Origin: VRUE01 sp963702705
GTDB taxonomy: Bacteria; Actinomycetota; Thermoleophilia; Solirubrobacterales; 70-9
Reading direction: 5' to 3'
Assembly (NCBI GenBank): GCA_963702705.1
Contig: CAVPDR010000007.1
Coordinates: 186,001 to 250,000, forward strand
Length of the DNA: 64,000 nt
Shown: one piece after another, positions 48,201 through 55,595 of the stretch
How positions within the stretch are numbered: the stretch's first letter is position 1
Layout: every line of letters begins with the position of its first letter
Notes under the pieces: generated by a model
The model's input: only the letters and a program-made list of their open reading frames with translations
The model's database searches: none
Told to the model about the DNA's origin: nothing
Program-made: the position numbers and the translations under genes

Positions 48201-48854
48201 ATGCCGCGGCGTGAACAGGGCAGGACCGAGACCAACCCCCAGGCGGTCCCGGTTCGGCCGGAGCTGTCGCGCGAGTTCGTCGCCGGCCACAAGCGGCGGC
48301 GAATCATGGACGCAATCGCCGGGCTGACCGCCGAACAGGGCTACGACGCGACCAAAATCGGCGACATCGTGCGCCGCGCCGGCGTCGCCCGCAAGACTCT
48401 CTACGACAACTTCGAAGGCAAGGAGGAAGTCTTTCTCGCCGCGTTCGACGCCGCCGTTGACGAGGCGATACGACGGGTCGAAGAGGACTGCGCCAAGGCC
48501 GAGGGGGGTTGGGAAGAGCGGGTCCAGGTGGGCCTCGCGTCGTTCCTGCGCTACGTCGCCGAGCAGCCGGCCCTGGCCCGCATGTGCATGATCGAGGCTC
48601 TCTCGGCGACGCCCGCGGCAACCGAACGCTACGAGCAGGCGGTGCAGCGCTTCGTCGAGCTGACCAAGCGCACCGTGCCGACGAACGACCAGCTCCCGGA
48701 CACGATCGAAGAGACGCTGGTCGGCGGCGTCGCCTGGATCGTCTATCAGCAGATCCGCCGCGGCGAGACGGAGAAGGCCGAGGATCTGCTTCCGGAGCTC
48801 TCGGAGTTCATGCTCGCGCCGTTCCTCGGTACCGGCCGGCGCGGGACGACCTGA
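48201..48854 (+). CDS. TetR-family regulator (2 of 3)
   Basis: The 217-aa protein has helix-turn-helix LSREFVAGHKRRRIMDAIAGLTAEQGYDATKIGDIVRRAGVARKTLYDNFEGKEEVFLAAF (in parts) at about 24-84. The C-terminal domain has VGGVAWIVYQQIRRGETEKAEDLLPEL, which recurs in the third copy. The start is ATG 48201. It is probably autoregulated across the shared divergent promoter with copy 1. Confidence 0.9.
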   Translation: MPRREQGRTETNPQAVPVRPELSREFVAGHKRRRIMDAIAGLTAEQGYDATKIGDIVRRAGVARKTLYDNFEGKEEVFLAAFDAAVDEAIRRVEEDCAKAEGGWEERVQVGLASFLRYVAEQPALARMCMIEALSATPAATERYEQAVQRFVELTKRTVPTNDQLPDTIEETLVGGVAWIVYQQIRRGETEKAEDLLPELSEFMLAPFLGTGRRGTT

Positions 48855-48920
48855 CACTTCGCGCAGGCGGCGCCGCGAGCGCCGCATCGTCGTCGTGGCG
48901 GTGAAAGACTCCAGCGCTCA

Positions 48921-49559
48921 GTGGAACGACTGCCCCGTGGCCGCCATGGCCTTCCCCGCGAGTTCGTCGCGCAGAACCAGCGTGAGAGGTTGCTTGCCGC
49001 GCTTGCCGAGAGCCTGGAGGAACGCGGCTATGACGGCACTACGGTCTCGACGATCGGCAAACGCGCCGGCGTCTCCAAGAGCGACTTCTACAAGCAGTTC
49101 GAGAGCAAGGACGCCTGCTTCGTCGCCGCCTACGACGACGCGGTCGAGCGGATCCGCGAGCGGGTGCTGGCGGCCTGCGGCGGAGCTGGGGACTGGGCGA
49201 CCGGAGTGGTGGCTGCGCTCGCCGCCCTGCTCGATCTGCTCGCCGCCGAGCCGGCCCAGGCCGGGCTGGTCCTGGTCGAGGGGCTGCGCGCCGGCCGCGG
49301 CGTCTACGATCGCTACCAGGTAGCCCTGCAGGGCTTTGTCCCGCTCCTGCGCGAGGGCGCCCCGGCGCCCGCCGGCGGCTCGCGGCCCCCAGAGGCGACC
49401 GACGAGGCGATCGTCGGCGGCGTCGCCTCGCTCTTGGGCCGCCGCGCCCTCGCCGGAGAAACCGAGACGCTCGCCGAGTTACTGCCGGAGATTGCGGAGT
49501 TTGCGCTCACCCCCTACCTGGGCGCAACCGAGGCGCGCCGCATAATCTCGGAGCGATGA
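48921..49559 (+). CDS. TetR-family regulator (3 of 3)
   Basis: The protein is 212 aa from GTG 48921. The helix-turn-helix is LPREFVAQNQRERLLAALAESLEERGYDGTTVSTIGKRAGVSKSDFYKQFESKDACFVAAY (in parts). The C-terminal part has VGGVASLLGRRALAGETETLAELLPEIAEF like copy 2. Its stop overlaps the start of the dCTP deaminase gene by 4 nt. The three TetR genes form a local paralogous cluster. Confidence 0.9.
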   Translation: MERLPRGRHGLPREFVAQNQRERLLAALAESLEERGYDGTTVSTIGKRAGVSKSDFYKQFESKDACFVAAYDDAVERIRERVLAACGGAGDWATGVVAALAALLDLLAAEPAQAGLVLVEGLRAGRGVYDRYQVALQGFVPLLREGAPAPAGGSRPPEATDEAIVGGVASLLGRRALAGETETLAELLPEIAEFALTPYLGATEARRIISER

Positions 49560-50739
49560 GCGAGGCGACGGCAGCGGCGGGTGGCGCGGTGGGCGACGGA
49601 GCCGCCGCAGCCGCGCCCGGGGTTCTACCCTCCCAGGCGCTGAGTGAGGCGATCGCGGCGGAGTGGGTCTCCTCCGGCGAGTACCGGATCCGACCGGAGG
49701 CGATCCAGCCGGCGAGCATCGACCTGCGGCTCGGCGACCATGCCTGGGCGCTGCGCTGTTCCTTCCTGCCCGACGTCGACTCGACTGTCGAGGAGAAGGT
49801 CGAGGGGCTTGCCTTCCAGAAGATCGATCTTCGCGACGGCGCCGTGCTCGAGCGCGACCGCCCCTACCTGGTGCCGCTGATCGAGGAGCTGGCACTGCCC
49901 GAGGACGTGCGCGCGAAGGCCAACCCGAAGAGCTCGACCGGTCGCCTCGACGTCTTCACCCGTGTGCTGACCGATCGCCACCACCGCTTCGACGAGATCC
50001 GCGCCGGCTACCGGGGCAAGCTCTACCTGGAGGTCGTGCCGCGCTCCTTCGCGATCCAGGTCAAGACCGGGCTCTCGCTCAATCAGCTGCGCCTGGCGCG
50101 CGGCGATGTGCGGCTCAGCGACACCGAGATCCGCGACCTGCAGGATGAGTTCCCGCTGCTCTACCTCGACTCGCACGCGCTGCGCGAGTCCGAGCTGGCG
50201 CTTGCCGACGGGCTCTTCCTCAGCGTCGACCTTTCCGGGCCCGCCGACCGTATCGTCGGTTACCGGGCAAAGAAGAACAGCCTGCCGATCGACCTCTCGC
50301 GTATCCGCGCCTACCGCTGGACCGACTTCTGGGACCCGGTCTTCCCCGAGGCGGGGGAAAGATCGTGCTCGAGCCGGAGATCTTCTACCTGCTGCTCTCG
50401 GCCGAGGGCGTCTGCATCCCGCCCCAGATCGCCGCCGAGATGATGGCCTACGACCCGACCGCGGGCGAGCTACGCACCCACTACGCCGGCTTCTTCGACC
50501 CGGGCTTCGGCTACGACCCGGCCGGCGACCGCCACGGCAGTCGCGCGGCGCTCGAGGTGCGCGCCCGCGACGTCTCCTTCATGGTCGAGCACCGCCAACC
50601 GGTCTGCAAGCTGGCGCTGGAGCGGACCAGCGCGCCGGCGGAGCGGCTGTATGGCCAGGACCTCGGGTCCAACTACCAGGGGCAGGTGACGATGCTGTCC
50701 AAGCACTTTGAGGAGCAGGGGGCGGGGGAGGGCCGGTGA
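49556..50739 (+). pseudogene. Two-module dCTP deaminase (2'-deoxycytidine 5'-triphosphate deaminase), frameshifted
   Basis: Two frames together make one ~390-aa protein. Frame 1 (from ATG 49556) has IQPASIDLRLGDHAW, the dCTP deaminase/dUTPase start, and KANPKSSTGRLDVFTRV with the catalytic region. It stays homologous to FWDPVFPEAG, then turns into Arg/Ser-rich nonsense. The expected continuation, IVLEPEIFYLLLSAEGVCIPP to GQVTMLSKHFEEQG, is in another frame from about 50360 to 50739. The break is at a run of five G (50353-50357), so one base seems missing. It could be a real mutation, an assembly error, or recoding. The enzyme makes dUTP for thymidylate synthesis. Confidence 0.85.
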
Positions 50740-50803
50740 CCCCTCCCAAAACGAGCGGCAGGAGCCGCTCTTGAGTGTTTTGGGAGGGGTCACCGGCCCT
50801 CCC
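50726..50803. repeat. Long palindrome, family A copy
   Basis: Perfect 27-nt arms (50726-50752, 50777-50803) enclose a 24-nt loop with the hairpin GAGCGGC-AGGA-GCCGCTC and end TTGAGT. The left arm overlaps the last codons of the deaminase gene, and the right arm ends near the convergent GDSL gene. It resembles 1233-1310 with compensated differences. Confidence 0.95.
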
Positions 50804-50819
50804 AGCGCGAGAGCTTGCG

Positions 50820-51746
50820 CTATGGCTGGGTTAGGACCGTGCGGATTGCTGGCTTCCGGAGGAAGGTTGCGAAGGCGTTGGCGTAGGCGCGCTGGCCGGC
50901 TCGGGTCGGGTGGTAGCTGCCCTTGATCAGGGTTGGCCCCTCGTCGAAGTCGGCGTGCAGGCCGTAGAGCCACTGGTCCTCGCTGCACAGCTCGTGCCCA
51001 GCGAAGCCGCCGGAGACGTTGACGTAGGCAACGTTGCCGCTCCGCAGCCGCGCCGCTCTGACTGCGGCGGCGATTTTGGTGTTGCCGCTGTCGACGAGGG
51101 AATCGATCCAGGTGGCCTCGCGGCTCGATATGAACGGCTTGCAGTCGGAGTCGGGGCCGGAGACGAAGAGGTGCGGGTAGCCGGCAACGACGAGGTAGCC
51201 GGCGGGGTCCATCTGCGCCCGCACCCGTTCGTAGGTGTTGACCAGCCTCGGTCCGATCGTGGTGAGGCCGGCCCGGACTTCGTCGGCCAAATCGGATTCC
51301 GTGCAGTCGGTGGGGAGCAGGCATTCGGCGACGATCGAGGAGAAGTGGAGGTCGTTGCCGCCGATCGTCAGCGTCGCCAGCTCGGTCCTCGGCCCGAGGT
51401 AGCGGGTCTGGACCTTCTGCCCGTCCCTGTTCGGCTGCGCCCGCCTCCAGACGTCGGCGGTGACGGCCCCGGTGCAGGCGTGGAAGCTGGGCGGAGCGAG
51501 GTAGCCGACCAGGCCGGGGAGGATGCGGGGGTAGGCCGAGTCGCCGCGCTGGGCTCGGTGGCAGCTGCCGTCGAACGGGCCGTTGCCCTCGCCGGCCGAG
51601 TAGGAATCGCCGAGCGCGACGTAGCTGATCCGCGGTGCGCCTGCCGCCGCCGACGCGGTGCACAGGGCCGCACACGCGATCAGCGCCACGAGTCCGCAGA
51701 GAGCTTTCCCAAGCACTCGGGCAGTTATCTCACATGCGGCGCCCAC
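50820..51746 (-). CDS. Secreted SGNH/GDSL-type esterase
   Basis: The protein is 308 aa from GTG 51746, though the signal may start at GTG 51716. The signal peptide includes LCGLVALIACAALCTASAAAGA. The catalytic Ser is in YVALGDSYSAGEG (block I), the oxyanion Asn is in TIGGNDLHF (block III), and the Asp-x-x-His dyad is near GSYHPTRAGQ (block V). Paired cysteines suggest disulfides outside the cell. It resembles secreted actinobacterial lipases of the Streptomyces SGNH type. It is nearly back to back with the YtoQ gene (13-bp gap). Confidence 0.9.
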   Translation of the reverse strand: MGAACEITARVLGKALCGLVALIACAALCTASAAAGAPRISYVALGDSYSAGEGNGPFDGSCHRAQRGDSAYPRILPGLVGYLAPPSFHACTGAVTADVWRRAQPNRDGQKVQTRYLGPRTELATLTIGGNDLHFSSIVAECLLPTDCTESDLADEVRAGLTTIGPRLVNTYERVRAQMDPAGYLVVAGYPHLFVSGPDSDCKPFISSREATWIDSLVDSGNTKIAAAVRAARLRSGNVAYVNVSGGFAGHELCSEDQWLYGLHADFDEGPTLIKGSYHPTRAGQRAYANAFATFLRKPAIRTVLTQP

Positions 51747-51759
51747 GTACCATTGGCGG

Positions 51760-52221
51760 GTGACCGAGCGGACCTGGAACGTCTATCTCTCCGGTGAGAT
51801 TCACTCCGACTGGCGCGAGCGGATCGAGTCCGGGGCGCGGCAGGCGGGGCTGCCGGTCTCCTTCTCGGCTCCGGTCACCGACCACGCCGCGTCCGACGAC
51901 GCCGGCACCGGAACGCTGGGCGAGGAGGGCGTGCCGTTCTGGCGCGACCACATGGGCGCCGGCGTCAACGCGATCCGCACCCAGACGCTGATCCGCGCCG
52001 CCGATGTCGTGGTCGTGCGCTTCGGCGACAAATATCGCCAGTGGAACGCCGCCTTCGATGCCGGTTTCGCCGCGGCGCTGAGCAAGCCGATCGTCACCCT
52101 GCACGATGGCGAGCTGGATCACGCGCTGAAGGAGGTCGACCGAGCCGCCCAGGCGACGGCCCGCACGGCCGAGCAGGTGGTCGACGTTCTGCGCTACGTC
52201 GTCGCGGGCGAGCTGGCTTAG
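51760..52221 (+). CDS. YtoQ family protein
   Basis: The 153-aa protein from GTG 51760 has WNVYLSGEIHSDWRERIESGA at the start and VPFWRDHMGAGVNAIRTQTLIRAADVVVVRFGDKYRQWNAAFDAGFA (in parts), the YtoQ signature. The Rossmann-like layout resembles nucleoside 2-deoxyribosyltransferases, but the activity is unproven. The short gap to the divergent GDSL gene means that promoters overlap coding sequence. Confidence 0.88.
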   Translation: MTERTWNVYLSGEIHSDWRERIESGARQAGLPVSFSAPVTDHAASDDAGTGTLGEEGVPFWRDHMGAGVNAIRTQTLIRAADVVVVRFGDKYRQWNAAFDAGFAAALSKPIVTLHDGELDHALKEVDRAAQATARTAEQVVDVLRYVVAGELA

Positions 52222-52266
52222 CCGCATCTCCTTTGCCGGCGCGCCCAGGGCGGATAAGGTCCGCCC

Positions 52267-52743
52267 GTGGGAGCGGATGAGAACAAAGGGTTGATCGAGC
52301 GCTTCTATGAGGCGTTCGGCCGCTGCGACGGCGCAGCGATGAGCGCCTGCTACGCCCCCGGAGCCAACTTCCACGACCCGGCCTTCGGCGACCTCAAGGG
52401 CGATGAGATCGGCGCGATGTGGCGGATGCTGACCGGGCGCGCCACAGACCTGAAGATCGAGCTGCACGAGCACGAGGCTGGCGATGACTCCGGTTCGGCC
52501 CACTGGATCGCCCGCTACACCTTCTCCACCGGGCGGCCGGTGGTCAACGACATCCAGGCAAGGTTCCGTTTCGCCGACGGCCTGATCGCCGATCACGTCG
52601 ACGACTTCGACTTCCGCAACTGGGCCAGGCAGGCGCTGGGCCCGATGGGCAACCTGGTCGCTGTGCTGCCGCCCCTGCGCAAGAAGGCGCGCGGCCAAGC
52701 CCGCGGCCAGCTCGACGAGTTCACTGTCTCCGAGACGGTTTAG
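52267..52743 (+). CDS. NTF2-like (SnoaL-type) protein
   Basis: The 158-aa protein from GTG 52267 starts NKGLIERFYEAFGRCDGAAMSACYAPGANFHDPAFGDLKG (in parts), typical of polyketide cyclase-like NTF2 folds. Strands with ARYTFSTGRPVVNDIQARFRFADGLIADHVDDFDF (in parts) complete the cone. The C-terminus is basic (RKKARGQARGQ). The substrate is unknown. It lies upstream of a toxin-antitoxin module. Confidence 0.85.
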   Translation: MGADENKGLIERFYEAFGRCDGAAMSACYAPGANFHDPAFGDLKGDEIGAMWRMLTGRATDLKIELHEHEAGDDSGSAHWIARYTFSTGRPVVNDIQARFRFADGLIADHVDDFDFRNWARQALGPMGNLVAVLPPLRKKARGQARGQLDEFTVSETV

Positions 52744-52754
52744 AATCCCGGTGC

Positions 52755-52772
52755 ACATTGCATGTACAATGT
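52755..52772. promoter_or_regulatory. Putative antitoxin operator
   Basis: ACATTG-CATGTA-CAATGT is an 18-bp palindrome just before the DUF1778 gene, in the only 40 bp available for its promoter. RHH antitoxins normally repress from such a site. Confidence 0.65.
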
Positions 52773-52782
52773 CCCGGACGGT

Positions 52783-53067
52783 ATGTCTGTGACAAAGACC
52801 GGGGAGACTCGAGACCTTCGCTGGAACGTTCGCGTTGAGGACTCTGAGGACGCCCTTGTCCGCGCCGCAAGCGATTTGACCGAGACAAAGTTCAGCAGCT
52901 TCGTTCGCGGTGCCGCGGTCTCAGAGGCGCGGCGCATCCTTGCCGACAGGACCCAGTTTCCGCTCGACAAATCCGAGTGGGAGCGGTTCACGGAGCTGCT
53001 GGATAGACCGCCCCGTGTTCCCAGTGGACTCCGCGACCTCTTCGCGAAGCCAAGCGTCTTCAAGTAG
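52783..53067 (+). CDS. DUF1778 ribbon-helix-helix antitoxin (TacA-like)
   Basis: The protein is about 94 aa from ATG 52783. An in-frame ATG at 52762 lies within the operator palindrome and is less likely. The N-terminal RHH part is RWNVRVEDSEDALVRAASDLTETKFSSFVRGAAVSEARRIL (in parts). The C-terminal tail (LDKSEWERFTELLDRPPRVPSGLRDLF, in parts) is the toxin-neutralising segment. It sits 2 bp before a GNAT toxin gene, the standard TacA-TacT order. Confidence 0.9.
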   Translation: MSVTKTGETRDLRWNVRVEDSEDALVRAASDLTETKFSSFVRGAAVSEARRILADRTQFPLDKSEWERFTELLDRPPRVPSGLRDLFAKPSVFK

Positions 53068-53069
53068 CC

Positions 53070-53579
53070 GTGGCCTATACGCAGCCTGAGCCGCTGAGGG
53101 GGAAGCACGCCCTCGACGGCTTTTGCTGCGAAGAAGACGCGCTGGACAATTGGCTCCATCGCCATTCCCGCCACGCCGAGGCCGGCGGGTCGGCGCGCAC
53201 CTTTGTGACCACCGACGGGGAGCGCGTGATCGACTACTACGCGCTCGCAATCGGCCAGGTTGAGCCGGATGACGCTACGGAGAGGCTCTTGAAGGGACAG
53301 CCGGCGAAGCGGCCCGTTTCCGTTCTGGTCCTCGCCAGGCTTGCGGTCGATCGCGAGCACAAGGGTCGTGGTGTCGGCAGATCCCTGCTCCAGGATGCCT
53401 TGCTGCGCTGCGCTGCCGTCGCAGAGTTGGTTGGAGTGCGAGCCGTGATCGTCCACGCCAACGAGGGCGCGAGCGCTTTCTACGACCGGTTCGGCTTCGA
53501 ATCGTCGCCCACCGATCCGCTCCACCGAATCCTGCCGATGAAGGATCTTCAGCTGCTTCTGGACGAGTTCGACGGTTGA
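53070..53579 (+). CDS. GNAT acetyltransferase toxin (TacT-like)
   Basis: The 169-aa protein from GTG 53070 has EPLRGKHALDGFCCEEDALDNWLHRHSR at the start (in parts), as in toxin acetyltransferases. The acetyl-CoA loop is ARLAVDREHKGRGVGRSLLQDAL, and a later Tyr lies in ANEGASAFYDRFGFESSP. TacT-type toxins acetylate aminoacyl-tRNA and stop translation. It is paired with the DUF1778 antitoxin, and a LexA-like box follows. Confidence 0.9.
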   Translation: MAYTQPEPLRGKHALDGFCCEEDALDNWLHRHSRHAEAGGSARTFVTTDGERVIDYYALAIGQVEPDDATERLLKGQPAKRPVSVLVLARLAVDREHKGRGVGRSLLQDALLRCAAVAELVGVRAVIVHANEGASAFYDRFGFESSPTDPLHRILPMKDLQLLLDEFDG

Positions 53580-53590
53580 CAACGACTCTC

Positions 53591-53618
53591 TCGCATACGA
53601 ACATGTGTTCGTATGCGA
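53591..53618. promoter_or_regulatory. LexA-like SOS box within a 28-nt palindrome
   Basis: The core CGAACATGTGTTCG (53598-53611) fits the actinobacterial LexA box CGAAC-N4-GTTCG. It is extended to perfect 13-bp arms (53591-53603 and 53606-53618). The radical SAM start codon (53613) lies in the right arm. Confidence 0.8.
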
Positions 53619-54644
53619 TGGGATGAGCAGCGAGTTGAGAACGACCTGCGGCTGCCGGGAGTGGGCGACGGCACCGTCGTTCGCACCTTCGATGCCCCTG
53701 AGGCGATGGGGATCAACTTCCACGAGGTCCACGCCCGCTCGGCGCTGAACCGGGTGCCGGGAGGGCGTTACGGATTCGACTGGACGATCAACCCGTACCG
53801 GGGATGCACGCATGCCTGCGTGTTCTGCTTCGCCCGCAGCACGCACACCTATCTCGACATGAACGCGGGCAGGGACTTCGAGCGGGAGATCGTAGTCAAG
53901 GTGAACGTGCCGGAGCTCGTCCGCGGCGAGTTGGGGCGCAGGAGCTGGAAGCGGGAGCTGGTGGCACTGGGGACCAATACCGATCCCTACCAGTGGGTCG
54001 AGGGTCGCTACCGGATGATGCCCGAGATCCTCGCGGCCCTGGAGGAGGCCGAGACCCCGGTCTCGGTCCTGACCAAGTCACCCCTCGTGATGCGCGACGT
54101 CGAGATCTTCGAGCGGATGGCAAAGCACCTGCCGGTCTCGGTCAACCTCTCCGTTCCCACCCTCGACGAGGATGCCTGGCGGGCCACCGAGCCCCACACC
54201 CCAAGCCCCTCGGCCCGCCTCGACGCAGTCGCCGAGCTCCGCCGCCGAGGCATCGACTCCGGAGTCCTCATAGCTCCGCTGATGCCCGGCATCAACGACT
54301 CTCCCGACCAGGTCCAACCGATCATCGATCGAGCCCGCAAAGCCAACGCAAGCTTCCTGGGTGGCGTGGCCCTCCACCTACGCGACGAGGTCAAGGACGT
54401 CTTCTTCGCCTGGCTGGAAGCCAAACGCCCGGACCTGATCCCCCGCTACGAGAACCTCTACCGCGGCCGCTCTTACCTGCGCCCCGAGCAACGCAAGCAA
54501 ACGACCCAAGCGGTCAGGGGCTGGGGCCGAAGTACACGACGCGCGAAAGAGGAACGGGTGGCCTCTCCCCGGACACTCAAGAGCCCGAAGGGCTCGTCCG
54601 GGGAGGGGCCACCTGTTCCTCCTCCCCAGGATCGCCTCTTCTAG
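53613..54644 (+). CDS. Rv2578c-family radical SAM protein
   Basis: The protein is 343 aa from ATG 53613. The [4Fe-4S]-SAM motif is in NPYRGCTHACVFCFARSTHTYL (in parts) as CxxxCxxC. Later VSVLTKSPLVMRDVEIFERM, VNLSVPTLDEDAWRATEP and LIAPLMPGINDSPDQV match this family, related to spore photoproduct lyase-type enzymes. Position behind a LexA-like box suggests DNA-damage induction. The last ~30 residues (VASPRTLKSPKGSSGEGPPVPP region) are encoded by a family A palindrome and look unrelated to the fold. Confidence 0.92.
   Translation: MRWDEQRVENDLRLPGVGDGTVVRTFDAPEAMGINFHEVHARSALNRVPGGRYGFDWTINPYRGCTHACVFCFARSTHTYLDMNAGRDFEREIVVKVNVPELVRGELGRRSWKRELVALGTNTDPYQWVEGRYRMMPEILAALEEAETPVSVLTKSPLVMRDVEIFERMAKHLPVSVNLSVPTLDEDAWRATEPHTPSPSARLDAVAELRRRGIDSGVLIAPLMPGINDSPDQVQPIIDRARKANASFLGGVALHLRDEVKDVFFAWLEAKRPDLIPRYENLYRGRSYLRPEQRKQTTQAVRGWGRSTRRAKEERVASPRTLKSPKGSSGEGPPVPPPQDRLF
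54550..54620. repeat. Long palindrome, family A copy, reverse orientation, in a gene's 3' end
   Basis: The arms 54550-54574 and 54596-54620 pair over 25 bp with two G-U-type positions (if plus-strand RNA). The 21-nt loop on the reverse strand is GAGCCC-TTC-GGGCTC-TTGAGT, matching the GCTCTTGAGT end of the 50726 copy. It lies inside the radical SAM coding region. Confidence 0.92.
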
Positions 54645-54647
54645 GCC

Positions 54648-55595
54648 CTACCCCTGATCGAGCAAATCAAAGGTGCACTCGCGCGGATCCTTGTCGTCGC
54701 GGAACCGCCGAAAGCGGGCCCCGTGCCGGATCCGGCCCGCCGCCGCGTGGTCGTAGCCCACTTCGATCACCAGCTCAGGCCGCAGCGCCACCCAATCGAG
54801 GTCGCGCCCACCGGTCCAGCGGCTCGGCTCCGCCGTGCCGCTCTCGCCGGTCTCCAGCGGCTCGAGCAGGGTGCGCATGCTGCGTTTGGTCTCGGCGCTG
54901 AAGCCGGAGATGTGGCCGACCGAGCGCAGCTCCTCGCCGTCGTAGAGGCCGAGGATCAGCGAGCCGACCGTCCCCTCCTCTTTGCCCGGGCGCCAGCCCA
55001 TGACTACGCAGTCGATCTCGCGCTCGCGCTTCACCTTCGCCATCCCCTTGCGTTTGCCCGGGACGTAGGGGGCGTCGAGCTGCTTCGCCATCGTCCCCTC
55101 GGTGCGGCTCAGCCACTGCTCGGCTTGGGCCGGGTCCTGCGTGAGCGCGCTGATCGCGGTCGAGGTGCTTCCAAGCAGCCCGGCCAGGCGCCGGCGCCGA
55201 TCGCCGAACGGCGCGTCGAGCAGCGCCTCGTCCCCCTCGGCCAGCAGGTCGAAGGCGACGTACTCGGCCGGGATCTCCTTCGAGAGCAGCGCGATCCGCG
55301 ACTCGGCCGGGTGGATGCGGCTCTGCAGGGCGTCGAATTCGAGGTTGCCCTCGGCGTCGCGGATGACCAGCTCGCCGTCGAGCACGTAGCGGCCGAGCGG
55401 GAAGCTCAGCTCCGGGAAGTAGCGGGCCAGGGCTTTGCCGCCGCGCGACTGGATGTAGGCATCGGCGCCGTCGACGAAGACGATCGCGCGGAAGCCGTCG
55501 AGCTTCTGCTCGTAGGCCCACTCCTCGCCCAGGGGGAGCTCTTTGCGGGTCAGCGCAAGCTGCGGCTTGATCGGCGGTTCGAGCGGAAGGGTCAA
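54648..55595 (-). CDS. ATP-dependent DNA ligase (LigC-like)
   Basis: The protein is 315 aa from TTG 55595, which overlaps the ABC ATPase stop (TTGA). The nucleotidyl motif I is EQKLDGFRAIVF, with KLDG carrying the adenylated Lys. DGELVI, EYVAFDLLA and MAKQLDAPYVPGKRKGMAKVKR (motifs IIIa to V, in parts) follow, then an OB domain with GHISGFSAETK and PELVIEVGYDH. The length equals stand-alone LigC proteins of actinobacteria, which act in DNA repair. No Ku or primase gene is adjacent. Co-transcription with a peptide transporter is odd. Confidence 0.93.
   Translation of the reverse strand: MTLPLEPPIKPQLALTRKELPLGEEWAYEQKLDGFRAIVFVDGADAYIQSRGGKALARYFPELSFPLGRYVLDGELVIRDAEGNLEFDALQSRIHPAESRIALLSKEIPAEYVAFDLLAEGDEALLDAPFGDRRRRLAGLLGSTSTAISALTQDPAQAEQWLSRTEGTMAKQLDAPYVPGKRKGMAKVKREREIDCVVMGWRPGKEEGTVGSLILGLYDGEELRSVGHISGFSAETKRSMRTLLEPLETGESGTAEPSRWTGGRDLDWVALRPELVIEVGYDHAAAGRIRHGARFRRFRDDKDPRECTFDLLDQG

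Noticed and set aside
50340..50370. Programmed frameshifting in the dCTP deaminase
   Set aside because: The G run is not a classic slippery heptamer and no stimulatory structure follows at the right spacing; kept only as one of three explanations.
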